From Dickeya zeae NCPPB 2538 (lineage in GTDB: Bacteria > Pseudomonadota > Gammaproteobacteria > Enterobacterales > Enterobacteriaceae), in contig NZ_CM001977.1 in NCBI RefSeq assembly GCF_000406165.1, forward strand, positions 669,090 to 733,089: a stretch of 64,000 bases of DNA, given 5' to 3'. The notes beneath the pieces were generated by a model. That model did not search any database. It saw only the letters and a list, made by a program, of their open reading frames with translations, and had not been told where the DNA came from. Within the stretch, counting starts at the first letter, position 1, and each line of letters opens with the position of its first letter. A program made the translations under genes and the position numbers. This document shows, piece by piece, positions 36,534 to 44,775 of this stretch.

Positions 36534-38051
36534 ATGTCTGAACCACAAAATCAGGGTGCCGAGCAGGCGCTGGATCTTAACAACGAACTCAGAACCCGCC
36601 GTGAGAAGCTGGCGGCGTTGCGTGAGACCGGCATCGCTTTTCCGAACGATTTCCGCCGTGACAGCACCGCTGATCAACTGCACGCCAGCTATGACGAAAA
36701 AGAGAACGAAGAGCTGGAAGCACTGGGTCTGGAAGTGACGGTTGCTGGTCGTATGATGACCCGCCGTATCATGGGTAAGGCGTCGTTTGTGACCTTGCAG
36801 GATGTCGGCGGCCGTATTCAGTTGTATGTGGCGCGTGATGACCTGCCGGAAGGCGTCTACAACGAGCAGTTCAAGAAGTGGGACCTTGGCGACATCCTTG
36901 GCGCACGCGGCAAGCTGTTTAAAACCAAGACTGGTGAGCTGTCTATCCACTGTACCGAACTGCGTTTGCTGACCAAAGCGTTGCGCCCGTTGCCGGATAA
37001 GTTCCACGGCCTGGCGGATCAGGAAACTCGTTACCGTCAGCGCTATCTGGACCTGATCGCCAACGACGAATCTCGCCACACTTTCCGTGTGCGTTCGCAG
37101 ATTCTGGCGGGTATTCGCCAGTTCATGGTCGGTCGTGATTTTATGGAAGTCGAAACGCCGATGATGCAGGTGATCCCCGGCGGGGCGTCTGCTCGTCCGT
37201 TCATTACCCATCACAATGCGCTGGATATCGACATGTATCTGCGTATCGCGCCAGAGCTGTACCTGAAGCGTCTGGTGGTCGGTGGTTTTGAACGTGTATT
37301 CGAGATCAACCGTAACTTCCGTAACGAAGGTGTGTCGCCGCGTCATAACCCTGAGTTCACCATGATGGAACTCTACATGGCGTATGCGGACTATAAAGAC
37401 CTGATCGAACTGACCGAATCACTGTTCCGCACGTTGGCGCAGAACGTTCTGGGCACCACCGAGGTGCCGTATGGCGACCAGGTGTTTGATTTCGGTAAGC
37501 CGTTCGAGAAGCTGACCATGCGTGAAGCCATCAAGAAATACCGTCCGGAAACCAACCTGGCGGATCTGGATAGCTTCGACGCGGCAAAAGCCATCGCGGA
37601 ATCTATCGGCATCAAGGTAGAGAAGAGCTGGGGCCTGGGCCGTCTCGTCACCGAGATCTTCGAAGAAGTGGCGGAAGCCCATCTGATCCAGCCGACGTTC
37701 ATCACCGAATACCCGGCTGAAGTGTCGCCATTGGCACGTCGCAACGACCAGAACCCGGAAATCACCGACCGCTTCGAGTTCTTCATCGGCGGACGTGAGA
37801 TCGGCAACGGTTTCTCCGAGCTGAACGACGCAGAAGATCAGGCTCAACGCTTCCAGGATCAGGTTGCGGCGAAAGATGCCGGTGACGACGAAGCGATGTT
37901 CTACGACGAAGACTATGTTACCGCTTTGGAGCATGGTTTGCCGCCGACGGCGGGTCTGGGTATTGGTATCGACCGTATGGTGATGCTGTTTACCAACAGT
38001 CACACCATTCGCGACGTGATCCTGTTCCCGGCGATGCGTCCGCAGAAATAA
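36534..38051 (+). CDS. lysS: Lysyl-tRNA synthetase, class II
   Basis: A 505-residue cytosolic enzyme charging tRNA-Lys. An N-terminal OB anticodon-binding domain (about 60-150, GRMMTRRIMGKASFV) precedes the class II core: motif 2 in FEINRNFRNEGVSPRHNPEFT and motif 3 in GLGIGIDRMVMLFTN. Same length as E. coli LysS. It is co-transcribed with prfB, the standard enterobacterial pair. Confidence 0.97.
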   Translation: MSEPQNQGAEQALDLNNELRTRREKLAALRETGIAFPNDFRRDSTADQLHASYDEKENEELEALGLEVTVAGRMMTRRIMGKASFVTLQDVGGRIQLYVARDDLPEGVYNEQFKKWDLGDILGARGKLFKTKTGELSIHCTELRLLTKALRPLPDKFHGLADQETRYRQRYLDLIANDESRHTFRVRSQILAGIRQFMVGRDFMEVETPMMQVIPGGASARPFITHHNALDIDMYLRIAPELYLKRLVVGGFERVFEINRNFRNEGVSPRHNPEFTMMELYMAYADYKDLIELTESLFRTLAQNVLGTTEVPYGDQVFDFGKPFEKLTMREAIKKYRPETNLADLDSFDAAKAIAESIGIKVEKSWGLGRLVTEIFEEVAEAHLIQPTFITEYPAEVSPLARRNDQNPEITDRFEFFIGGREIGNGFSELNDAEDQAQRFQDQVAAKDAGDDEAMFYDEDYVTALEHGLPPTAGLGIGIDRMVMLFTNSHTIRDVILFPAMRPQK

Positions 38052-38069
38052 GCCTCACCGCTCTATCCC

Positions 38070-38105
38070 GGCTCGTTTGCCAGCAGGCAGACGAGCCGTT
38101 TTTTT
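38070..38105 (+). terminator. Terminator of prfB-lysS
   Basis: A 12-base stem GGCTCGTTTGCC / GGCAGACGAGCC (one mismatch) with loop AGCA, then GTTTTTTT, 19 bases after lysS. Confidence 0.92.
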
Positions 38106-38323
38106 ATCTCCCCGTGTTTCCCTCTTTTACGCGCATTATCATCTGACAGGCTCGCCTTGCCGTTGGCGTGGGGGGAATGCTACTGTCGTTTGTCCTGATG
38201 CGGCATTGCCGTAGCGCATTTATCTCGCTGTATCGGCATAGCCGTCTTGCCGGTAAGGCTCGCAGGAAAGTGGATTCATCGGCCCAGCATGAGACAGAGT
38301 GAAGAGAATAAGAAGAGGGATAT

Positions 38324-38995
38324 ATGTTACTGGTGATGTTGAGTGGGTTGTTACTGTCGCTGTCGCTGTGTCTGGATTTGGGCATCGTCAACACTGCCAT
38401 TATTAATCGTGGTATTCGGGACGGCGCAGGCGCGGCGTTCTTTATTGGGCTGGGATCCTGCTTTGGTGATTTGCTCTATGCGACCCTGTCGGTGTTAGGG
38501 ATGGCGGTGATCTTTAACTACACCCCAGTACGGTGGCTGTTGTGGATTGGTGGTGGCGGTGTACTGTTGTGGCTGTCATTCAACATGGCACGTAGCGCCT
38601 GGCGCGACTATCGCCAGCACCGTGGTTTGGCTATTGAAACCGTGAGCGAGCCTTCATCTGGTGCATCTGCCCCCGCGCGCCGCCATTTTATCAGCGGAAT
38701 GGGAATGGCACTGGCGTCACCCAGCGCATTACTGTGGTTTGCTGCTGTGGGTGGGACGTTGATTGCCCAGGCGACGGATGGTTCTGCCAGACAAATTACG
38801 CTGTTTCTGGCGGGATTCTTCATTGGCGGCATACTCTGGACGCTGTTTATGGCGGTCTTAATCAAGTACGGGCGTGGTGCGTTAAAAGGCAGGCTGTCGT
38901 TTTACTGCAGTGCGGTATCGGCAGTGTTATTCGCGGTGTTTGCCGTGCAGGTGATCGTCAACGGTTACCAAACGCTGCTGGTGACAGCGGTGTGA
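38324..38995 (+). CDS. LysE-family exporter
   Basis: A 223-residue inner-membrane protein with about six hydrophobic segments and the LysE/RhtB layout: SGLLLSLSLCLDLGIVNTAI at the start, an NPxxxx-like region as MGMALASPSALLWFAAVGG and a basic loop between. Such proteins export amino acids such as lysine, threonine or leucine. GAGGG precedes the ATG. It lies after lysS but has its own 200-base upstream gap, in which I recognise no riboswitch. Substrate not assignable. Confidence 0.8.
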   Translation: MLLVMLSGLLLSLSLCLDLGIVNTAIINRGIRDGAGAAFFIGLGSCFGDLLYATLSVLGMAVIFNYTPVRWLLWIGGGGVLLWLSFNMARSAWRDYRQHRGLAIETVSEPSSGASAPARRHFISGMGMALASPSALLWFAAVGGTLIAQATDGSARQITLFLAGFFIGGILWTLFMAVLIKYGRGALKGRLSFYCSAVSAVLFAVFAVQVIVNGYQTLLVTAV

Positions 38996-39036
38996 ATCGA
39001 CCGCTCAAAACACGCGCAATCAAACCGTGTTTTATC

Positions 39037-39064
39037 TTGCCCGCCAGAGAGATGACGCTATAAT
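39037..39064 (+). promoter_or_regulatory. Promoter of tRNA-Gly(CCC)
   Basis: TTGCCC (39037-39042) and a perfect TATAAT (39059-39064), 16 bases apart, 17 bases before the tRNA. Confidence 0.75.
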
Positions 39065-39080
39065 GCCAGTCACTTTCTAC

Positions 39081-39154
39081 GCGGGCGTAGTTCAATGGTA
39101 GAACGAGAGCTTCCCAAGCTCTATACGAGGGTTCGATTCCCTTCGCCCGCTCCA
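39081..39154 (+). tRNA. glyU: tRNA-Gly (CCC)
   Basis: A 74-base tRNA with encoded CCA. The acceptor GCGGGCG pairs with CGCCCGC, the D arm is GTTCAATGGTAGAAC, the anticodon stem-loop GAGC-TTCCCAA-GCTC gives anticodon CCC, and the T arm is GAGGGTTCGATTCCCTT. The glyU symbol is by analogy with the single E. coli CCC isoacceptor. Confidence 0.95.
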
Positions 39155-39285
39155 AGTCCTTTCTCTTCTGTCCCTTTAAGCCCTTTCCTCTTGCTATTAC
39201 GTCTTGCTGCTTAGGTAAGCGATGTACTGCTATTGTCTCAACTGCGGGCGCTCCCCATGTTTTACCGCGTGGTACAGGAATAGAT

Positions 39286-40758
39286 TCAGATTGGTACGAA
39301 AAAACGAAAGCTAGCGCCGACTGCGGCGTCAATCAGACGGATCTCCCCTCCGTGCAGTTCGAGCATGCGCCGGACAATGAGTAAGCCGAGGCCACCTCGG
39401 TTCTCTCGAACGCTTTGTTGACTGAGCGCCGATGGCCGCTGAAACAGCTGCTCGCGCAATATTGGCTCGACGCCCGGCCCGCTATCCGCCACTTCCACCT
39501 GCAATTGATGATGCTCTTGCCATACTTTTAGCTGAATAGTTCCTCCCTGCGGTGTATGCCGAATGGCATTATCCAGCAGGTTGGTTACAACCCGTTCAAT
39601 CATCGATACGTCTGCGTATATCTGTGGCAGTGACGGTGGCATGTCCACTTTTAGCTGCAACTGACGTGTGGCGATAGCCAGATCAAATTTCTGAGCCACA
39701 TCCTGGATTAATTCACCGATGGCAAAGCGCTCCAGTTGCGGCTTTATTCCACCATGTTCAAGTTTTGCCAGTTCGAACAGTTGCTGTGACAGATGACGAA
39801 CCTTGTGGCCTTGGCGCAGGGCGATCGCCAGGTATTGGCGGTTATCTTCCGGCGATAGGGTCTCCGCTTTCATTGACAAGGTCTCCAGATAACCCAGCAG
39901 CGAGGTGAGCGGTGTACGCAGATCGTGTGAAATATTGGCAATAAACTCCCGCCGCTGTCTGTCGCTGTCCGAAAGCTGGTCCCATTGGCTGACGATTTTC
40001 CGTGCCAGCTCAATGAAGGTATTGCGCAGTAGCGCCACTTCGCTGGTTGGCAGGTTTTCTGGTATCTTTTGCGCTAACTGCTTGATAGTGCTGATGCTAT
40101 CTCGCTCAAGCCCACGCACTTCGGTCGTCAATTCTCTGACCGGGCACGTTATCCACCGCCAGACCAACAGGCCGGCCAGCAGGCCGAGTCCAGCTACCAT
40201 CAGTAGCGACCACAGCACGGTACGCCACAGCGTTTTCTGCCAGGCGCTGTCTGCCAGTGCATTGAGCTCCTCGCCTTGCAAAATGATATACAGATAGGCC
40301 CGCAGTTCTCCGTTTTGGTTTATTGGTGCGGCGCTAAACACCTTTTGCTTGTTTGGGCTGCGTGGATCGTCGCCGTACACAGGTAAGCTCGCGCCACTCA
40401 GGAAGCGTTGCAGCGGAGTGATAGCTACACGCTGGCGTTTGAGATGGTCCGGTGGGGCGGCATCTGCCAGCAACTGGCCATCAGGGGAAACCAGGTAGAG
40501 CTCGACACTGGGGTTGAGCGTCATCAGGCGGTCAAACAGGGTTTTTAACGACAGTTGGTTTACCCTGCCTTGTGCGTCCAGTAGTGATTCACTGCTGACA
40601 ATTTGCTGTGCCAGACTACCGGAGAGACGTTGGACCATCGCATTACCGTACTGGCTGCTGCTATAAAGCTGAACGCCGCAGGCGGTAACAGCACACAGCA
40701 GAAGAATCGCGGTAAAGGCGAGCGTCAGACGCTGGCTGAGGCTTAAACGGCGGATCAT
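39286..40758 (-). CDS. Two-component sensor histidine kinase
   Basis: A 490-residue membrane kinase. TM helices at about 13-32 and 181-201 enclose a periplasmic sensing domain of roughly 150 residues; a HAMP-like linker follows. HisKA has the phosphorylated H278 in EFIANISHDLRTPLTSLLGY; the N box is VVTNLLDNAIRHT, G boxes DSGPGVE and NRGGLGL. The start at 40758 overlaps the regulator stop (ATGA), so the two are translated together. It is divergent from the molybdoenzyme/methionine-rich operon, its likely target. The stimulus is unknown; oxidants are inferred from context. Confidence 0.9.
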   Translation of the reverse strand: MIRRLSLSQRLTLAFTAILLLCAVTACGVQLYSSSQYGNAMVQRLSGSLAQQIVSSESLLDAQGRVNQLSLKTLFDRLMTLNPSVELYLVSPDGQLLADAAPPDHLKRQRVAITPLQRFLSGASLPVYGDDPRSPNKQKVFSAAPINQNGELRAYLYIILQGEELNALADSAWQKTLWRTVLWSLLMVAGLGLLAGLLVWRWITCPVRELTTEVRGLERDSISTIKQLAQKIPENLPTSEVALLRNTFIELARKIVSQWDQLSDSDRQRREFIANISHDLRTPLTSLLGYLETLSMKAETLSPEDNRQYLAIALRQGHKVRHLSQQLFELAKLEHGGIKPQLERFAIGELIQDVAQKFDLAIATRQLQLKVDMPPSLPQIYADVSMIERVVTNLLDNAIRHTPQGGTIQLKVWQEHHQLQVEVADSGPGVEPILREQLFQRPSALSQQSVRENRGGLGLLIVRRMLELHGGEIRLIDAAVGASFRFFVPI

Positions 40759-41477
40759 GGCTGCGACTCCGATTTGTTGGCGGCAAATTTGTATCCCTTT
40801 CCCCAAACGGTAAGGATAATCTCTGGTTCGGCGGGGTTACGTTCAATCTTGATTCGTAGTCGGTTGATATGGGTATTGACCGTATGCTCATAGCCTTCGT
40901 GCTGATATCCCCACACGCGATCGAGCAGTGTCAGTCGTGAAAAAACCTCTCCTGGATGGCGGGCAAACCAGTAAAGCAGATCGAACTCGCGTGGCGTCAG
41001 CTCTATCGGCTCGCCATGCAGTGATACCTCCCGTGCCAGTGGATCGATATCCAGCCCGTGAAGGGAAACAGAGCCTGCTTCCATACGGATATTCTGTCCC
41101 ATTGCCTCCTGACGACGAAACAGGGCTTTGACCCGGGCAACTAATTCCAGCACCGAAAATGGTTTAGGCAGATAGTCGTCCGCTCCCATTTCCAGCCCGA
41201 GAACCCGGTGAGTTTCGCTGGTTCGAGCGCTGATGATGATCACGGGTAAGTAGCGGGTCATCTGACGAATACGGCGGCAAATCTCAAGCCCATCTACGCC
41301 GGGTAGCATCAAATCGAGGATTACTGCATCCCAGACCTGTTTTTCCAACTGAACCAGTGCGTGCGCGCCATTCACCTCATGGCTAATCTGGTAGCCCTCA
41401 TCCTGCAGATTTAACCGCAGCAGCGTGGCGATATCGTGGTCATCTTCTACCAGCAGTATTTTTCTTGCGCTATTCAT
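40755..41477 (-). CDS. OmpR-family response regulator
   Basis: A 240-residue regulator: receiver domain with acidic pocket E11/D12, phosphorylated D55 (VILDLMLPGVDG) and the conserved Lys in DDYLPKPF, then a winged-helix DNA-binding domain (LTPREFDLLYWFARHPGEVF, RVWGYQHEGYEHTVNTHINR). I use the ATG at 41477; a GTG at 41492 is in frame but adds five residues. First gene of the regulator-kinase pair. Confidence 0.93.
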   Translation of the reverse strand: MNSARKILLVEDDHDIATLLRLNLQDEGYQISHEVNGAHALVQLEKQVWDAVILDLMLPGVDGLEICRRIRQMTRYLPVIIISARTSETHRVLGLEMGADDYLPKPFSVLELVARVKALFRRQEAMGQNIRMEAGSVSLHGLDIDPLAREVSLHGEPIELTPREFDLLYWFARHPGEVFSRLTLLDRVWGYQHEGYEHTVNTHINRLRIKIERNPAEPEIILTVWGKGYKFAANKSESQP

Positions 41478-41618
41478 GGCTTTTCTACCCACACTCTTTT
41501 CGCCAAAGCTTACCCCAGGCGTGGAGCGCGAGTTATCACATTTTATTTAAACTTCCGTGAGGATGTGGTGATCGCCGCCGATCCATGATGCAGGCCTGTC
41601 ATTCATGGAGTACGGGCT

Positions 41619-42218
41619 ATGTCCTCTGTCAATCCTGAACATATTCATCCACTGTGGTTGCGATGCTGTCATTGGATTAATGCTATCGCTGTTGCAGGCA
41701 TGCTGTTTAGCGGCTGGCGTATCTACAACGCTTCTGCACTGTTCGATTTTTCCTTTCCTTCGGTGTTAACGCTTGGCGGTTGGTTGGGTGGCGCGTTGCA
41801 GTGGCATTTCGCCATGATGTGGGTTTTTGTGGTTAACGGCGTGGTTTACCTGACGCTTGGCGTGATTGACGGACGCTTTCGCCGCAAATTTTTTCCCCTG
41901 TCGCTGCGCCATCTTCGGGATGACCTGACGCAGGCGTTGCGTGGCAAACTTCAACATACCGATCTCAGCCACTACAACGCCATACAAAAGGTGGCTTATC
42001 TGGGTGCCATTCTGTTGGGCATGGGGTTGTTGCTATCCGGATTGGTGTTGTGGAAATCCGTGCAATTACCTTTGCTGCGAGACTTGCTGGATGGTTACGA
42101 GACCGCGCGATATGTCCATTTTTTCTGCATGAACCTGATGGTGTTGTTTGTGGTTATCCATTTACTGATGGTGCTGCTGGTTCCCCGCACGCTGCTGGCC
42201 ATGCTTAGGGGACGCTGA
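41619..42218 (+). CDS. Cytochrome b561-type membrane protein (YedZ1-like haem b subunit)
   Basis: A 199-residue protein with four hydrophobic segments and haem-ligand histidines in HPLWLRCCHWINAIAVAGML, QWHFAMMWVFVVNG, and YVHFFCMNLMVLFVVIHLL. It should pass electrons from the quinone pool to the periplasmic molybdoenzyme encoded ten bases downstream. It resembles the Ni/Fe-hydrogenase-type cytochrome b family rather than MsrQ. First gene of a three-gene operon divergent from the two-component pair; GGAG precedes the ATG. Confidence 0.82.
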   Translation: MSSVNPEHIHPLWLRCCHWINAIAVAGMLFSGWRIYNASALFDFSFPSVLTLGGWLGGALQWHFAMMWVFVVNGVVYLTLGVIDGRFRRKFFPLSLRHLRDDLTQALRGKLQHTDLSHYNAIQKVAYLGAILLGMGLLLSGLVLWKSVQLPLLRDLLDGYETARYVHFFCMNLMVLFVVIHLLMVLLVPRTLLAMLRGR

Positions 42219-42228
42219 GGATAATACA

Positions 42229-42999
42229 ATGAAGAAAAACACTTTTCTCAGCGATGGCGACGCGCACTATCTGGTGAAAGAGGCCGAAAAACTGCTCAGC
42301 CCAGAGCGCCGTCGCCTGTTACGCCAGGGACTGACGCTGGGCGGCATCATGATGCTGACCGGTTGTGATATCAGCAACAACGAAAGTGTCGAGAGTACGC
42401 TGTCCCTTATCTCTCGTTTTAATGACCGGGTGCAGGGGTTCTTGTTCAGCCCCCGCAACCTGGCACCGGAATACCGCGAGTCAGACATTACCCGCCCCTT
42501 CCCATTTAACGCTTTTTACGGCCAGGAAGATATTCCTCGGGTTGATGGTCTTGACTATCAGCTTGACGTCCGGGGTCTGGTGCGGGACACCCGTCGTTGG
42601 ACGCTACCGGAGTTATATCGGCTGCAGCAGGTGAGTCAGATCACGCGTCATATCTGTGTGGAAGGCTGGAGCGCCGTTGGAAAATGGGGAGGGGTACCGT
42701 TTCATCATTTCTTAGCACTGATCGGGGCAGATAAGCGAGCGCAGTACGTCAACTTTCGGTGTGCGGACGACTACTACACCAGCATTGATATGGCGACGGC
42801 ATTGCATCCGCAGACGTTACTGGCGTTGACCTGGGATAACCAGATCCTGCCGCCCGAGTACGGTTTCCCAATGAAGATCCGTATCCCGACTAAGCTCGGT
42901 TACAAAAATCCAAAGCATGTTTTATCCATCGAAGTCACCAACCGCTTCCTGGGGGGTTACTGGGAAGATCAAGGTTACAACTGGTTTGGTGGCTACTAA
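42229..42999 (+). CDS. Periplasmic molybdopterin oxidoreductase (sulfite-oxidase fold, YedY1-like)
   Basis: A 256-residue protein. A twin-arginine signal is suggested by R27-R29 in SPERRRLLRQG followed by a hydrophobic stretch ending LTGC46, so it may be a Tat-exported lipoprotein. The sulfite-oxidase-type Moco fold carries the candidate molybdenum cysteine C143 in ITRHICVEGWSAVGKWGG. Relatives include MsrP, which reduces methionine sulfoxide. With the upstream cytochrome b and downstream methionine-rich peptide it forms a likely oxidant-repair system. Confidence 0.86.
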   Translation: MKKNTFLSDGDAHYLVKEAEKLLSPERRRLLRQGLTLGGIMMLTGCDISNNESVESTLSLISRFNDRVQGFLFSPRNLAPEYRESDITRPFPFNAFYGQEDIPRVDGLDYQLDVRGLVRDTRRWTLPELYRLQQVSQITRHICVEGWSAVGKWGGVPFHHFLALIGADKRAQYVNFRCADDYYTSIDMATALHPQTLLALTWDNQILPPEYGFPMKIRIPTKLGYKNPKHVLSIEVTNRFLGGYWEDQGYNWFGGY

Positions 43000-43019
43000 C
43001 CCCAAAAAAAGGAAATACT

Positions 43020-43292
43020 ATGAAAAAGATGATGATTGCTGCTGCCGTTTTGTCGACATTGTTGATGGCTAATGTACAGGCTGCCGACAACATGAGCCAT
43101 GACGGGATGACGAAAGAAAAAGCAGGCATGTCGCACGACGGAATGACGAAAGACGCGATGGGAAAACCCCATAGCAGCCTGTGTAAAGACGGCATGTGCA
43201 AAGAAGGGATGAAAACGGACGAGATGAAGAAGGACAGTATGGGCAAGATGGATAACATGGGTAAAGATAAAAAAGATACCATGAGCAAATAG
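43020..43292 (+). CDS. Methionine-rich pentapeptide (MXKDX-type) periplasmic protein, MrpX-like
   Basis: A 90-residue protein. The signal peptide is MKKMMIAAAVLSTLLMANVQA, predicted cut before ADNMSHDG. The mature 69 residues are built from imperfect five-residue units (SHDGM, TKDAM, CKDGM, CKEGM, KKDSM) and contain 12 methionines and two cysteines, with many Lys/Asp and no aromatic residues, so it is probably disordered. In Azospira the methionine-rich peptide MrpX soaks up hypochlorite and is re-reduced by YedY1; the same role is inferred here. Metal (copper) binding is an alternative. AAGGAA precedes the ATG. Confidence 0.85.
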   Translation: MKKMMIAAAVLSTLLMANVQAADNMSHDGMTKEKAGMSHDGMTKDAMGKPHSSLCKDGMCKEGMKTDEMKKDSMGKMDNMGKDKKDTMSK

Positions 43293-43413
43293 TCCGGCGA
43301 GACAGCAAAAAGATGTGTCATTCCAGCACGATGCAAGCACGGAATGGCACATGCTCCTTTTCAATACTGGCAAGGTTTGTGAAGTAAGTTCCCCTCCTTA
43401 TTAGGTTTTAAAA

Positions 43414-43493
43414 AGAAACTATCATTCCAATAGAAACCATCCAATCAAAAAGAAACTATCCATCCAGAAAAGAACTAACTCCCCAAAAGAAAT
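43414..43493 (+). repeat. Short direct repeats upstream of the HxlR gene
   Basis: AGAAAC or a close variant starts at 43414, 43432, 43451, 43471 and 43488, a 17-20-base spacing, often followed by T/C-ATC. The array ends about 80 bases before the HxlR start codon. It may be a regulator binding array or simple purine-rich DNA. Confidence 0.45.
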
Positions 43494-43571
43494 AACATGC
43501 GCTATGGTAAGTAGGGATACCGAGAGATACCGAATAAAACCTTAACTAACTGGGAAAGCAGAGGTCATAGG

Positions 43572-43949
43572 ATGCCTGAATTCAGTGTTTACAGTAAAAC
43601 CTGCCCGGCGCGCGTGGTGCTGGATCGTCTGTCCAATAAATGGTCGCTGCTGATTCTGGATCGGCTGGCATGTGAGCCGGTCAGGTTCAACCAACTAAGA
43701 CGTGATATTGAAGGCGTATCGCAGAAAGTGTTGTCACAAACGCTCAAACACCTGGAACGTGATGGCATGATTCACCGGCAGGTGTTTGCTACCGTGCCAG
43801 TGACGGTGGAGTACTCAATTACTACACTGGGTAAGACACTGGTCAAGACCGTGCATGAACTGACCCACTGGGCGGAGCGGAACATCGATGAAGTCATGCT
43901 GGCGCAGCAGCGGTATGATGAACTCAACGCGGTTTCCTCGGTGGCATAG
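43572..43949 (+). CDS. HxlR-family winged-helix regulator
   Basis: A 125-residue MarR-like regulator of the HxlR family. The signature start is CPARVVLDRLSNKWSLLILDRL, followed by the recognition region FNQLRRDIEGVSQKVLSQTLKHLERDG. Cys10 before the helix is the redox-active cysteine position of HypR/QorR-like members, so thiol stress sensing is possible. It is not in an operon; target unknown. GAGGTCATAGG precedes the ATG. Confidence 0.88.
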   Translation: MPEFSVYSKTCPARVVLDRLSNKWSLLILDRLACEPVRFNQLRRDIEGVSQKVLSQTLKHLERDGMIHRQVFATVPVTVEYSITTLGKTLVKTVHELTHWAERNIDEVMLAQQRYDELNAVSSVA

Positions 43950-44775
43950 GTGCATTCCCGTTCTGGACGATTTGTAGAGCCTAAAAGGCGATATCGTTTC
44001 TATTGCATTTATGGTTTCCAGAATAATCTTATATATTAACATATTATCTCTTTAGTCAAATTTTTAGCCTAAAATTCATCTAAGATGAGAATAATAATCG
44101 TTATTTTTATTTGTGATCATAAGGCCATTTTACTCTATTCACGCCACAGGCGATTGCTGTGAATGAGGCGTAAATTTTTGGTTTGGGGAAGGTGGGAGTC
44201 GACAATAGCGCTACACCTCCCTTGCTGTGACATGTAAAATACGCGAATTATTTTTCCTGTTTCTGACTATATTTTCAGCAGAATCACACGTGCAACGACA
44301 ATTTGAGGGCAGTGTCTACGCGTGGGTTAAATCCCAAGGGCGGTAGCATGCCTGAAGCCCTAGTCACTTTGTTGAGTATCATCGCTTGCTTTCACCAAGA
44401 GTCATTTGGCTAAAAAACACTCAAATGGCGGTAATCTTTGGGGCGTGCAAGTTAAGTCACTGATCTGGTGTTATCTATCATTTGTGGGTCCTCATAATGG
44501 ACAGCTTTTTAATACAGAGAGCAATAAAATAGTAAGGGTCTTTGTCTGTCACAATATTAAGCAATTCTGTCAAATAGTTGCATCATTAGCAGATTTTTCC
44601 TCATAGAGAAATATTGAACTTTATATTTATGTAGGGGTTTTTGGGAAAAATATTTGATTGTGTACTTTTTGGGGCTTTTACGTCTGAAATGTATGCTTAT
44701 TTTGGGCTGTTTGATCGCAAATAAGTATTAGGTAGTTAAATCCACCATGGTGAGAACCATGTTCAGGAGGTTGGT
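43950..44775. other. 826-base regulatory interval before the polysaccharide operon
   Basis: AT-rich, without a credible gene; a 66-codon open frame at 44406-44606 has no ribosome site or recognisable product. It contains the JUMPstart/ops element and then a roughly 425-base leader before manC, where RfaH-modified polymerase would travel. Confidence 0.6.
44310..44350 (+). promoter_or_regulatory. JUMPstart with ops element (RfaH recruitment)
   Basis: The core ops motif GGCGGTAGCATG is at 44339-44350 and the JUMPstart 5' block CAGTG-TCT at 44310. In enterobacteria this element, early in the transcript of LPS and capsule operons, pauses RNA polymerase and loads the antiterminator RfaH. It predicts one long RfaH-dependent transcript from manC to the last glycosyltransferase (60120). 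Confidence 0.9.

Noticed and set aside
38106..38323. Riboswitch before the LysE-family gene
   Set aside because: I looked for lysine and yybP-ykoY (manganese) motifs in this leader and found no convincing core sequence.
43815..44042. 75-codon minus-strand frame over the end of the HxlR gene
   Set aside because: Overlaps a well-supported gene, no ribosome site, no recognisable features.
44406..44606. 66-codon frame in the JUMPstart leader
   Set aside because: No Shine-Dalgarno sequence and no family features; it lies in an untranslated leader.
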